Source: G025836975 sp040391135
GTDB taxonomy: Bacteria; Pseudomonadota; Gammaproteobacteria; Burkholderiales; Burkholderiaceae_B
Reading direction: 5' to 3'
DNA length: 64,000 bases
Assembly (NCBI GenBank): GCA_040391135.1
Contig: JBEBYL010000013.1
Span: 1 to 64,000, forward strand
The first letter of the stretch is position 1, and every line of letters begins with the position of its first letter. Position numbers and translations under genes: made by a program. Shown here piece by piece: positions 41,631-50,319 of this stretch. Below the pieces are notes generated by a model. The model was not told the origin of the DNA, searched no databases, and saw nothing but the letters and a program-made list of their open reading frames with translations.

Positions 41631-41795
41631 TCAATAGCCTACTGTGAAGCGACTGCGTGGATGCGCGGGCTGTTCAAGCTCATCCATCATCGCAACGGCG
41701 TAATCCTCAAGAGAAATACGGCTCTCGCCGGCATCATCGGCCAGCAGTTGGTCCTTGCGTGTACGAAGCGAAGACGAAGTCAGTTCACGAGTTAC
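41631..41795 (-). pseudogene. C-terminal remnant of an NAD(P)-dependent oxidoreductase
   Basis: Fifty-four codons read on the minus strand give RTRKDQLLADDAGESRISLE and DYAVAMMDELEQPAHPRSRF then TVGY and a stop. This is the C-terminal tail of the NmrA/NAD(P)H-binding SDR family. An in-frame TAA lies just upstream and nothing of the cofactor-binding half remains, so the gene has been lost except for this tail. Confidence 0.65.
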
Positions 41796-41858
41796 GTGTT
41801 AACTGACGATGCAGCCAAGAAACCAAACCAGCCACAGCGGAATACAGAGATAAGACGA

Positions 41859-43184
41859 TCAGGAAACCGTCTTCAACACATCTCCAATCTTCCCGAATAT
41901 CTCCGAGATCTGGCCTTCCTCGATAATCAGCGGCGGCGATATCGCCAGGATGTCCCCGGTGTAGCGCACCATCAACCCCTGGTCGAAGCACTTCGCAAAT
42001 ACCTCCGCAGCACGCGCTCCCGGCGCACCCGGCCTAGGCGTCAGTTCTATACCAGCGACCAGTCCCAGATTCCGTACATCAACCACGTGCTTCGCGCCTT
42101 CCAACTGATGCGCCGCATCCTCGAACGCCTTCGACAGGCCCTGCGCACGCTTGAAAAGCTGCTCGCGCTTGTAGATGTCCAGCGTCGCGATGATTGCCGC
42201 CATCGCCAGCGGATGGCCCGAGTACGTGTAGCCATGGAAGAACTCGATGCCGTTGGCCGATGCATTCACGATGGTGTCGTGGATCTCGCGCTTCACGGCC
42301 ACGGCGCCGGCCGGGACGCTGGCATTGCTGATGCCTTTGGCCAAGGCCATCAAATCCGGCGTCACGCCCAGGAACTCGCTGGCCGTGGCGGCGCCCAGAC
42401 GTCCGAAGCCCGTGATCACTTCGTCGAAAATCAGCAGTATGCCGTGCTTCTCGGTAATGGCGCGCAGCCTTTCCAGATAGCCTTTGGGCGGAATCAGGAC
42501 GCCGGTGGAGCCGGCCAGCGGCTCGACGATGACGGCCGCGATGGTGGATGCGTCGTGCAGGGCGACGATGCGTTCCAGCTCATCGGCCAAGTGCTCGCCC
42601 CAGGCCGGCTGGCCGCGCGAGTTGGCGTTCTTGGACAGGTCGTGCGTATGCGGTAGATGGTCCACGCCGGGCAGCAGCGCGCCGGAGAACATCTTGCGGT
42701 TGGTTGAAATGCCGCCCACCGAAATGCCGCCGAAGCCCACGCCGTGGTAGCCGCGTTCCCGGCCGATAAGGCGGGTGCGCTGGCCCTCGCCGCGCGCCCG
42801 GTGATAGGCCAGGGCGATCTTCAGCGCGGTGTCGACGGATTCCGAACCCGAGTTCGTGAAGAAGATGCGGTCCATGCCGGCCGGCATCAGGCCAGCCACG
42901 GCCGAGGCCGCGCGGAAGGAGATGTCGTGGCCCAATTGGAAGCTGGGCGCATAGTCCAGTTCGGCGGCCTGGCGCGAAATGGCGTCGACGATTTCCTGGC
43001 GCCCATGCCCCGCGTTCACGCACCACAGGCCCGATGTGCCATCCAGGATCTCGTGGTCGTCGGCCGCGTAGTAATACATGCCCTTGGCTCGGGTCAGCAG
43101 TCGCGGCTGCTGCTTGAACTGGCGGTTCGCCGTAAAGGGCATCCAAAGATTGGACAGATCGGGAAGAGGGGCGTGGCTGGTCAT
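41859..43184 (-). CDS. Omega-amino acid (beta-alanine):pyruvate aminotransferase
   Basis: 441 aa from the ATG at 43184. Class III aminotransferase with DEVITGFGRLG and the PLP Lys K283 in LAKGISNASVPAG. The N-terminus SNLWMPFTANRQFK and GLWCVNAGHGR are typical of the beta-alanine/omega-amino acid:pyruvate group (BauA/AptA). It moves an amino group from omega-amino acids or amines to pyruvate. The promoter side faces folA on the same strand. Confidence 0.9.
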   Translation of the reverse strand: MTSHAPLPDLSNLWMPFTANRQFKQQPRLLTRAKGMYYYAADDHEILDGTSGLWCVNAGHGRQEIVDAISRQAAELDYAPSFQLGHDISFRAASAVAGLMPAGMDRIFFTNSGSESVDTALKIALAYHRARGEGQRTRLIGRERGYHGVGFGGISVGGISTNRKMFSGALLPGVDHLPHTHDLSKNANSRGQPAWGEHLADELERIVALHDASTIAAVIVEPLAGSTGVLIPPKGYLERLRAITEKHGILLIFDEVITGFGRLGAATASEFLGVTPDLMALAKGISNASVPAGAVAVKREIHDTIVNASANGIEFFHGYTYSGHPLAMAAIIATLDIYKREQLFKRAQGLSKAFEDAAHQLEGAKHVVDVRNLGLVAGIELTPRPGAPGARAAEVFAKCFDQGLMVRYTGDILAISPPLIIEEGQISEIFGKIGDVLKTVS

Positions 43185-43231
43185 GATCACCTCGAAGACA
43201 GGGTTTGCAGACAGGTGCTTGGGTCGAGTGC

Positions 43232-43729
43232 TTATGCGCCGGGCCGCCGCGTGTATCGGACGAAATCGAAGGCCAGGCCGTTTTCTTCCGCTTGCGGCAG
43301 CCGTTCGACCTCTTGCCATACGGCGGGATCCAGCGCGGGAAAGTAGGTATCGCCTTCGATGTCCGCGTGGATTTCGGTGGCGACGATTTCATCGGCCAGG
43401 TCCAGGGCGTGGCGGAACAGTTGCTCGCCGCCTATGATGCAAGCCTTGTCGGCCGTGCCGCAGGCGGCAAGCGCCCCTTCCAGCGTCGAGAAAGTCGTAG
43501 CGCCTTCAGGCTGGTAGGCGAGGTTCCGGCTGACGACCAGGTTGGGCCGGCCCGGCAGCGGCCTGCCCAGCGATTCCCAGGTATTGCGGCCCATCACGAT
43601 GGGGTGCCCCAGCGTCGTGCGCTTGAAATGCGCCAGGTCGGAAGGAAGCCGCCAGGGCAGGGCGTTGTCGCGGCCTATGACGCGGTTTCTGGAGTAAGCG
43701 ACGACAAGCTGTATGGTGGGCGAGGGCAT
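43232..43729 (-). CDS. folA: Dihydrofolate reductase
   Basis: 165 aa, housekeeping length. Signatures: VVAYSRNRVIGRDNALPWRL, with the IGxxNxLPW loop, GRNTWESLGRPLPGR and IIGGEQLFRHAL. It reduces dihydrofolate to tetrahydrofolate. Just 20 bases downstream of thyA on the same strand, the classical thyA-folA pair that recycles folate used in dTMP synthesis. Confidence 0.95.
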   Translation of the reverse strand: MPSPTIQLVVAYSRNRVIGRDNALPWRLPSDLAHFKRTTLGHPIVMGRNTWESLGRPLPGRPNLVVSRNLAYQPEGATTFSTLEGALAACGTADKACIIGGEQLFRHALDLADEIVATEIHADIEGDTYFPALDPAVWQEVERLPQAEENGLAFDFVRYTRRPGA

Positions 43730-43749
43730 GCGGTTCCGGTACGGGCGGG

Positions 43750-44544
43750 TCAGACGGCGACAGGCGCCTTGATGTGCGGGTGCGACTCATAGCCGACAAT
43801 TTCGAAATCGTCGTAGACGTAATCGAAGATGGAGTCGGGTTTGCGCTTGATGTTCAGTTTGGGGTAGGGATAAGGTTCGCGCGACAGTTGCAGGGCGACC
43901 TGTTCCAGATGGTTGCTGTACAGGTGGCAGTCGCCGCCCGTCCATATGAAGTCGCCCACTTCCAGGTCGCACTGCTGCGCCACCAGGTGGGTCAGCAAGG
44001 CATAGCTGGCAATATTGAAGGGCACGCCCAGGAAGATGTCGGCGCTGCGTTGATACAGCTGGCAGGACAGCTTGCCGTTAGCCACATAGAACTGGAAGAA
44101 GGCATGGCAGGGCGGCAGGGCCATATTGGGGATTTCAGCCACGTTCCAGGCCGACACGATCAGGCGGCGGGAGTCGGGGTTTTTGCGTATTTGGTCCAGC
44201 AGTTGCGATATCTGGTCGATATGCCCGCCATTGGGTGTGGGCCACGACCGCCACTGCACGCCGTATACCGGTCCCAGGTCCCCGTTTTCGTCGGCCCATT
44301 CGTTCCAGATGCTTACGCCTTGTTCTTGCAGCCAGCGCACGTTCGAGTCGCCGCGAAGAAACCACAGCAATTCGATGAAAATGCTTTTGGTATGCAGCTT
44401 CTTGCTGGTGATCAGGGGGAAGCCTTCGGCAAGGTCGAAGCGCATCTGGTGGCCGAACACGGAGCGCGTTCCGGTGCCGGTCCTGTCGGTCTTGGCAATG
44501 CCATGTTCGTAGACATGGCGCATGAAATCTTCGTACTGATGCAT
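43750..44544 (-). CDS. thyA: Thymidylate synthase
   Basis: 264 aa, standard. The catalytic cysteine is C146 in ALPPCHAFFQFYV. The N-terminal DRTGTGTRSVFG, WFLRGDSNV and the C-terminal APVAV tail are as in E. coli ThyA. It makes dTMP from dUMP with methylene-tetrahydrofolate. Followed 20 bases later by folA. Confidence 0.96.
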   Translation of the reverse strand: MHQYEDFMRHVYEHGIAKTDRTGTGTRSVFGHQMRFDLAEGFPLITSKKLHTKSIFIELLWFLRGDSNVRWLQEQGVSIWNEWADENGDLGPVYGVQWRSWPTPNGGHIDQISQLLDQIRKNPDSRRLIVSAWNVAEIPNMALPPCHAFFQFYVANGKLSCQLYQRSADIFLGVPFNIASYALLTHLVAQQCDLEVGDFIWTGGDCHLYSNHLEQVALQLSREPYPYPKLNIKRKPDSIFDYVYDDFEIVGYESHPHIKAPVAV

Positions 44545-44595
44545 GAGTATCTGATGTATCTGTAGTGGTGGCGCAAGCGCCGGAGCGGCCGGCGG

Positions 44596-45018
44596 CTAGG
44601 CTTCGACAACCGTGGTCGAATGCGTGATCTCGGCGGTCTTGGCCAGCATGGCGCTGGCCGAGCAGTATTTCTCGTGCGACAGCTGCACGGCGCGCTCGAC
44701 CGCGGCGGTGGGCAGGCCCTTGCCCGTGACGGTGAAGGCGAAATGGATTTTGGTGAAGACCTTGGGATCGGTCTCCGCCCGTTCGGCGGTCAGTTTAACC
44801 TGGCAGCCTGTTACGGCATGGCGGCCGCGCTTCAGGATAAGCACCACATCATAGGCGGCGCAGCCGCCGGTGCCGGTCAACACCATTTCCATGGGGCGCG
44901 GCGCCAAGTTGTGGCCGCCGCCGTCCGGGGCGCCGTCCATGGCGGTGACATGGCCGCTGCCCGTGCGAGCCACAAACAGCATCCCTTCGGGACCGCCCCA
45001 ATCTATCGTGCTTTCCAT
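44596..45018 (-). CDS. OsmC family protein
   Basis: 140 aa from the ATG at 45018. The OsmC/Ohr fold is shown by LAPRPMEMVLTGTGGCAAYDV with the peroxidatic Cys, and RAVQLSHEKYCSASAMLAKT with the second Cys. Members reduce organic hydroperoxides or have unknown thiol roles; this belongs to the shorter YhfA-like group. 51 bases upstream of thyA on the same strand. Confidence 0.85.
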   Translation of the reverse strand: MESTIDWGGPEGMLFVARTGSGHVTAMDGAPDGGGHNLAPRPMEMVLTGTGGCAAYDVVLILKRGRHAVTGCQVKLTAERAETDPKVFTKIHFAFTVTGKGLPTAAVERAVQLSHEKYCSASAMLAKTAEITHSTTVVEA

Positions 45019-45266
45019 ATCCGTTCTTCCGCTTTCAACGTTCAGGTGAAGGATCAATCATACTCATAAGCGTCCCTGGCGTCACATGCCCCGGGGTCGG
45101 CGCGAATCCGGGCCTCCCGGCTTGCATTACCAATATTCCACGTAGGGAGATTACGGGTTTCCCCTTATATATCTCTTATGATTCCGGCAGTTCTATCGTG
45201 AAGCGATGTGCTTGCTCACAGCGGTCAAGACCGGCGTTCGCTTCCCGTCCCTGTTCCGGAGTTCTC
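45019..45266. other. Divergent intergenic region between osmC-like gene and oxidase operon
   Basis: 248 bases that must carry promoters for both directions. I looked for an FNR box (TTGAT-N4-ATCAA), common before cbb3 operons, and found none. No RNA structure seen. Confidence 0.35.
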
Positions 45267-46943
45267 ATGAACACCATCACCATACTGCTTCTGACATTCA
45301 TCCTTTCCGTCACGGGCCTGTTCGTTTTCATCTGGTCGCTGCGCAAGCACCTGTTCGACGATAACCCCGCCGCGGCCAATGTTATCTTTTCCGAGGGCGA
45401 GATCGGGAAAGTCGAGGAGCCGGCCGCCACGGCGGACCAGCACCGTGCGCTGCAAGAAGCGGTGGACGCCACCCATTCCTTCACCGCCGATGCGGCGCGC
45501 GACGCGCGCATGGCGGTGGAATTGGCCCAGCGTGTGCAGGCGGACCGTTCCACCGCCTATGTGACCTTCGTCTTCCTGGCCTGTGCGGTGGTATGGCTGA
45601 TTTTCGCATCGACCGCCGGACTGATCAGCTCGATCAAACTGCATCAGCCCGACTTCCTGACCGACTATGCCTGGCTTACCTTCGGCCGCATACGCACTTT
45701 GCACCTGAATGCGGTGGCCTACGGATGGGCGCCCATGGCGGCCTTCGGCATCGCCATATGGACTTTGCCTCGCCTGTTGAAGACGGAACTCATGGGCGGC
45801 CGCTTCGCGATCCTGGGCGCCATGTTGTGGAATGCGGGCTTGATCGCCGGCCTGGGCAGCATCGCCGCGGGTTTCAACGATGGGCTGGAGTGGCTGGAAA
45901 TTCCATGGCAGATCGATATCCTGTTCGTGATCGGCGGGGCGCTGATCGGCCTGCCCCTGGTGTTCACGCTGCAAAACCGCAAGGTCGAGCACTTGTACGT
46001 TTCCATCTGGTACATGGGCGCGGCGCTGTTCTGGTTTCCCATTCTGTTCCTGGTCGGCAACCTGCCCGGCGTGCATTTTGGGGTGGAGCAGGCCACCATG
46101 AACTGGTGGTTCGGGCATAACGTGCTGGGCCTGTTCTATACGCCGGTGGCGCTGGCCTCGGTGTACTACTTCCTGCCCAAGATCATCGGCCGTCCCATAC
46201 AGTCGTACAACCTGTCGCTGCTGGGTTTTTGGGCGCTGGCCTTCTTCTATGGCCAGGTGGGCGGGCATCACCTGGTGGGCGGCCCCGTGCCAAGCTGGCT
46301 TATCACGCTGTCCATCGTGCAGAGCATCATGATGATCGTGCCGGTGCTGGCCTTCTCGGTGAATCAGCACCTGACCATGCGGCATCATTTCAAGACGCTG
46401 ATCTATTCCCCCACGCTGCGTTTCATCGTGCTGGGCGGCATGATGTATACGCTCAGTTCCGTGCAGGGCTCCTTCGAGGCGCTGCGCAGCATCAACACGG
46501 TCACTCACTTCACGCACTTTACGGTGGCCCATGCGCACCTTGGGCTTTACGGCTTCTTCTCGCTGGTGATGTTCGGCGCGATCTATTTCGTGATGCCGCG
46601 CGTGATGTCCTGGGAATGGCCTTACCCCAGGCTTATCGCCCTGCATTTCTGGCTGGTCGTGGTCGGCTTCGGCATCTATTTCATTGGCCTGAGCATAGGC
46701 GGATGGCTGCAAGGCGTGGCGATGCTGGACGCCTCGCGCTCGTTCATGGAGTCGGTGCGCGTGACCATCCCCTATCTTGAAGCGCGCAGCGTGGGCGGGG
46801 CGATCATGACGCTGGGGCACCTGGTATTTGCCGTGCACTTCGTCACCATGGCCTTGCGTTACGGCCGAAAGCGGGTGGGGCCCGCCCTGTTTCATAAACA
46901 ATCCGCCGTCGCCGCGGCAGTGCCGGTGCCGATGGAGGCCTGA
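45267..46943 (+). CDS. ccoN: C-family (cbb3-type) cytochrome oxidase subunit I with N-terminal CcoS-like segment
   Basis: 558 aa from the ATG at 45267. Heme and copper ligands can be placed: H146 and H424 (low-spin heme b), H422 (heme b3), and CuB ligands H284 (GHNVLG) and H334/H335 (VGGHHLVGG). The cross-linked Tyr expected in this family is Y328, six residues before H334. The first about 50 residues (FIWSLRKHLFDDNPAAANVI) resemble CcoS, the small oxidase-assembly protein, which is normally separate. A charged linker of about 50 residues joins it to the catalytic core. First gene of a compact terminal oxidase operon. Confidence 0.88.
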   Translation: MNTITILLLTFILSVTGLFVFIWSLRKHLFDDNPAAANVIFSEGEIGKVEEPAATADQHRALQEAVDATHSFTADAARDARMAVELAQRVQADRSTAYVTFVFLACAVVWLIFASTAGLISSIKLHQPDFLTDYAWLTFGRIRTLHLNAVAYGWAPMAAFGIAIWTLPRLLKTELMGGRFAILGAMLWNAGLIAGLGSIAAGFNDGLEWLEIPWQIDILFVIGGALIGLPLVFTLQNRKVEHLYVSIWYMGAALFWFPILFLVGNLPGVHFGVEQATMNWWFGHNVLGLFYTPVALASVYYFLPKIIGRPIQSYNLSLLGFWALAFFYGQVGGHHLVGGPVPSWLITLSIVQSIMMIVPVLAFSVNQHLTMRHHFKTLIYSPTLRFIVLGGMMYTLSSVQGSFEALRSINTVTHFTHFTVAHAHLGLYGFFSLVMFGAIYFVMPRVMSWEWPYPRLIALHFWLVVVGFGIYFIGLSIGGWLQGVAMLDASRSFMESVRVTIPYLEARSVGGAIMTLGHLVFAVHFVTMALRYGRKRVGPALFHKQSAVAAAVPVPMEA

Positions 46944-46945
46944 TC

Positions 46946-47539
46946 ATGGAAAGCGAATACAAACTGCTGGGCGGGGCCATGGTGACCCTGGCCCTGGCGA
47001 CTGCCACGCTGGTCGTCGTGCCTTATATGCAGCTGTCGGACACGCAGCCGTCCGAAGGGCTCAAGCCCTATACCTCGGCGCAATTGCGAGGCCGGCAACA
47101 GTACATCGAGAACGGCTGCGTCTACTGCCACACCCAGCAGCCGCGCGCGCAGTCCCAGGCGCCCGACTTCAAGCGGGGATGGGGCCGCGCGCCGGTGGCG
47201 GGCGACTATTACTACGATCATCCGCATTTGCTGGGCACCATGCGCACTGGCCCCGACTTGCTGAACATCGGCGCCCGCCAGCCCAGCGCGGACTGGAACC
47301 TGGGCCATCTGTACCAGCCTCGCGCGTACACGCCGGGCAGCATCATGCCGTCCTACCCCTATTTGTTCGAACTCAAGGACAAGGCCGAGAAGGGCGACAA
47401 GGTGGTAAGCCTGCCGCCGGCCTATGCGCCGGTGGGGCAAGTGGTCGTGGCCCGTCCCGAAGCCCTGGACCTGGTGGACTACCTGCTGGCGCTGGATCGC
47501 ACGTATCCGGTCAAGCCGCCGCCCGACGCCGCCCGATAG
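46946..47539 (+). CDS. ccoO: cbb3-type cytochrome oxidase subunit II
   Basis: 197 aa with an N-terminal membrane anchor (residues 8-28) and a single c-type heme site C58-VY-C61-H62. A likely axial Met lies in PGSIMPSYPY. The typical segment TMRTGPDLLNIGARQPS and HLYQPRAYTPGSIMPSYPYL identify CcoO. It passes electrons toward CcoN. It starts two bases after the ccoN stop. Confidence 0.93.
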   Translation: MESEYKLLGGAMVTLALATATLVVVPYMQLSDTQPSEGLKPYTSAQLRGRQQYIENGCVYCHTQQPRAQSQAPDFKRGWGRAPVAGDYYYDHPHLLGTMRTGPDLLNIGARQPSADWNLGHLYQPRAYTPGSIMPSYPYLFELKDKAEKGDKVVSLPPAYAPVGQVVVARPEALDLVDYLLALDRTYPVKPPPDAAR

Positions 47540-47593
47540 CCGTCATCCCGGCCGCGCGAAGGCCGGACGCAGAAAGAGTCGTTGGAGAACAGG

Positions 47594-48190
47594 ATGTCAG
47601 ACACTTCCAAGAAAATCGAAGCCCAGCAGCGCGAGATGCCGGAGCCCTATGAAGGAAACCGGCCCATCCCGTGGCTGGTCATCCTCATCGTGGCGGGGAT
47701 CTTTGCATGGGCGATCGGCTATATCGGTTTTACGCATCAGACCAATCCGCCGTCCTACGGCGACCGCCGCACGGCCGCCGATTTCAAGGTGGCGGCGACG
47801 ACGGGCGGCGGGGCGGTGGACGGCGCGCAGATATACACCTCGCAATGCCTGGCCTGTCACCAGGCCGGCGGCCAAGGCTTGCCGGGCGTGTTTCCGCCGC
47901 TGGCAGGCTCGGAATGGGTCAATGGCAAGGCCACGCTGGCCGTACAGATTGTCCTGCACGGCATTACGGGCGACCTGACGGTGGGCGGCACGCACTACAA
48001 CGGCCAGATGCCGACGTTCAAGGACAAGCTGGACGATGCGCAGATCGCCGCGGTGGTCAGCCATATACGCGGCAGTTTCGGCAATTCGGCCGGCCCGGTC
48101 GATGCCGCCACGGTCAAGGCCCAGCGCGAGGCGACGGCGGCGCATACGCAGCCCTGGAACGGCGATGCCGAGCTGGAGGCGCTGAAATAA
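47594..48190 (+). CDS. Membrane-anchored monoheme cytochrome c (CcoP-like third subunit)
   Basis: 198 aa from the ATG at 47594 with GGAG six bases upstream. One membrane helix (about 26-46, PWLVILIVAGIFAWAIGYIG) is followed by one heme site QCLACHQ (C85, C88, H89). The segment LPGVFPPLAGSEWV and the axial Met in YNGQMPTFKDKL are typical of class I cytochromes. Standard CcoP subunits have two hemes and are longer, so this is a reduced version. It is the third structural gene of the oxidase operon. Confidence 0.88.
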   Translation: MSDTSKKIEAQQREMPEPYEGNRPIPWLVILIVAGIFAWAIGYIGFTHQTNPPSYGDRRTAADFKVAATTGGGAVDGAQIYTSQCLACHQAGGQGLPGVFPPLAGSEWVNGKATLAVQIVLHGITGDLTVGGTHYNGQMPTFKDKLDDAQIAAVVSHIRGSFGNSAGPVDAATVKAQREATAAHTQPWNGDAELEALK

Positions 48191-48203
48191 GCGGCGGCTC
48201 CAC

Positions 48204-48833
48204 ATGAAATTGCTCCTGGCCGTGTTGATGGTCGGCGTACTGGGCGTTGGCGCCCTGTGCTTCCAGACCGACGGCTTTACCGTGCTGACCACCGAAGCGG
48301 CGCGGCGCGCCGACATTGCGCGGCATCCCAAGGCGCTGCCCGATGCGGCCTTGCGTATGAGCGCCGGCGTAAACGCCCCGTTTCTGCAGGCCTTGCGCGA
48401 AGACGGCCGCATCGCCATCGTCAACTTCATGTACACGCGGTGCTTCTCGATTTGCCTGGCCATGGGCGGCGAATTCCAGCAGTTGCAAGACGCCATCCAG
48501 CAAGGCGGACTGTCGGACCGCGTCCGCATCATCAGCCTTAGCTTCGATCCCGCCGATACGCCTGACGACCTGGCGCGTTACGCCGCCCGCATGCGGGCGC
48601 AGCCCGGCATCTGGCAGTTTGCCGGCATTGCCGACGCGGATAAGCGCAAGGCGCTGCTTGACGCCTTCGGCATCGTGGTGGTGCCGGCTCCCTTGGGACA
48701 GTACGAGCACAATGCGGCCTATCATGTGGTGACGCCTGAGGGACAGCTGGCTCGCATAGTGGATATCGGCGATGCCGCCGGCCTGCTGGATGATGTCTGG
48801 GCCCGGATTCGCGGCGTAGGGACGGTGCAATGA
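48204..48833 (+). CDS. SCO1/SenC family copper chaperone
   Basis: 209 aa, N-terminal signal or anchor, thioredoxin fold. The copper-binding CxxxC is C80/C84 in TRCFSICLAMG, and the distal His is in EHNAAYHVVT (H169 or H174). SCO proteins deliver copper to terminal oxidases, here probably the CuB site of the adjacent CcoN. Overlaps the next gene by four bases (ATGA). Confidence 0.9.
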   Translation: MKLLLAVLMVGVLGVGALCFQTDGFTVLTTEAARRADIARHPKALPDAALRMSAGVNAPFLQALREDGRIAIVNFMYTRCFSICLAMGGEFQQLQDAIQQGGLSDRVRIISLSFDPADTPDDLARYAARMRAQPGIWQFAGIADADKRKALLDAFGIVVVPAPLGQYEHNAAYHVVTPEGQLARIVDIGDAAGLLDDVWARIRGVGTVQ

Positions 48834-49423
48834 CGGCTCGTGTCCGTGCCCTGGCCAGCGCGGCGGTATTGCTGCTTGCCGTGGCGCTCGACCCCTTCCT
48901 GACGCGCAGCATGAGCCTGCATATGCTGCTGCATATTCCCCTGATTTTGGTTTCGGGCATCCTGGCCGCCAGCGCGCTTTTTTCCGGCGGCATCGGCGAG
49001 GCGGGACGCCTTGGGCGCCTGCGCGAACATTATGCGAAATATAATGAGTACGGAATAGCCGGGCTGCTGCTATGCACGTTCGTTGCCGCCTACTGGATGA
49101 TACCCAGTTCGCTGGATCAGGTTCTGGTTTCAGTGCCGGCCCATGGCTTGAAGTACCTGGGCCTGTTTATTGCGGGAATGGCGCTGTACGATTCCCTGCG
49201 CCGAAGCAATAGCGTGATAGACCTGTTTTTTTTGGGTAATTTTTCCTGGATGACGGCGATCGCGGGCCTGCTCTACCAGGACAACCCAGAGCGGCTCTGC
49301 AATTTTTACCTGCTGAGCGATCAGGAGATGGCGGGAAGGGGGCTGGTGGCCGTCGCTGTGCTTGTACCATTGGCCTGGTTGATCGCGGAGCGCCGGCGCA
49401 TACGGCGGTTCTTGCGGCAGTGA
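48830..49423 (+). CDS. Multi-pass membrane protein linked to oxidase assembly (CtaG-like)
   Basis: 197 aa with about five hydrophobic segments. SLHMLLHIPLILVSGILAAS recalls the HMxxH helices of caa3-type CtaG assembly proteins, but the protein is shorter and the match is partial. Its four-base overlap with the SCO gene suggests a role in copper insertion or assembly of this oxidase. Function is inferred from context. Confidence 0.6.
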   Translation: MTARVRALASAAVLLLAVALDPFLTRSMSLHMLLHIPLILVSGILAASALFSGGIGEAGRLGRLREHYAKYNEYGIAGLLLCTFVAAYWMIPSSLDQVLVSVPAHGLKYLGLFIAGMALYDSLRRSNSVIDLFFLGNFSWMTAIAGLLYQDNPERLCNFYLLSDQEMAGRGLVAVAVLVPLAWLIAERRRIRRFLRQ

Positions 49424-49448
49424 TTTACACGGAGCACGATAGAAGACA

Positions 49449-50138
49449 ATGGACAAGCAAAATACATTGAACGCCAATTCGGGTTTTTCGCGGCGCATGG
49501 GCGTAGTGGATCGGATTCTGTCCGAGGCGGGGCGCGCGGTTCAGGTGCTGGATGGCTCCGTGCATGCCAGCCGCCCCAATCCCGCGGGCAAGCTTCCCTT
49601 GTCCGGCGAGGGGTCCGCGGCGCTGTCGCCGGCCGAGCAAAAGCACGCCGCCGGTCTTATGCGGGTAAACCATGTCGGAGAAATATGCGCCCAGGCGCTG
49701 TATCGCGGTCAGGCTTTGTTTTGCCGCGATGCATCAATCCGAGGAGTCTTGCATGGGGCGGCTTCCGAAGAGGTCGACCATCTGGCGTGGTGCCGGGACC
49801 GCCTGCAGGAACTGCAAAGCCGCCCAAGTTTGTTGAATCCCCTGTGGTACGCCGGTTCGTTCTCGCTGGGAGTGCTGGCCGGCAGGGCGGGGGTGGGCAG
49901 GAACCTGGGATTCATGGCCGAGACGGAAAAACAGGTCGAACAGCATCTTGACCGGCATTTAAGCGAGCTTCCGCTTGCGGATAAACGCTCACGCGACATC
50001 GTGACGCAAATGCGCGACGATGAAATCAGCCACCGCAATACGGCCGAAACGCATGGCGCGCATAAGCTGCCCGGACCGGTCCGGCTCGCCATGAAGGCCA
50101 TGTCCAAGGTCATGACCACCACGGCGTACCGGATCTAG
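49449..50138 (+). CDS. coq7: 2-polyprenyl-3-methyl-6-methoxy-1,4-benzoquinone (DMQ) hydroxylase
   Basis: 229 aa. Diiron carboxylate ligands of the Coq7 family: GEICAQALYRGQA, SEEVDHLAWC, ETEKQVEQHLDRHL and DDEISHRNTAETHGA. It hydroxylates demethoxyubiquinone in ubiquinone biosynthesis. About 26 bases after the oxidase operon, on the same strand. Confidence 0.93.
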   Translation: MDKQNTLNANSGFSRRMGVVDRILSEAGRAVQVLDGSVHASRPNPAGKLPLSGEGSAALSPAEQKHAAGLMRVNHVGEICAQALYRGQALFCRDASIRGVLHGAASEEVDHLAWCRDRLQELQSRPSLLNPLWYAGSFSLGVLAGRAGVGRNLGFMAETEKQVEQHLDRHLSELPLADKRSRDIVTQMRDDEISHRNTAETHGAHKLPGPVRLAMKAMSKVMTTTAYRI

Positions 50139-50284
50139 ATTTTACGGAACGGCTTTGTAACAGAGTGCGAGGGCAAGGGTTAACACTTAATTACCCCTTT
50201 CCGCTTTTAGCTGTGGCATAGTACGAATGACAGTATGAAAAAAGCCACAAAGTAGCTGAGTTACAGTTTTTCCGGCTTTTTATC
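50139..50284. other. Intergenic region after coq7 with an AAAAAGCC/GGCTTTTT pairing
   Basis: Up to 480 bases separate coq7 from the next gene. In the first part, AAAAAAGCC (50238-50246) and GGCTTTTT (50274-50281) are complementary across a 27-base interval and could end the coq7 transcript, though the loop is large. The rest of the gap holds the small RNA described next. Confidence 0.4.
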
Positions 50285-50313
50285 TTGCATCGCACAAAAG
50301 AACGCTATATACT
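50285..50313 (+). promoter_or_regulatory. Predicted sigma-70 promoter of the small RNA
   Basis: TTGCAT at 50285-50290 and TATACT at 50308-50313 are separated by exactly 17 bases. This is a near-consensus housekeeping promoter in an otherwise non-coding gap. Transcription would start near 50320. Confidence 0.65.
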
Positions 50314-50319
50314 TTAGTT

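Noticed and set aside
45019..45266. Possible FNR box before the oxidase operon
   Set aside because: No TTGAT-N4-ATCAA-like site found on inspection.
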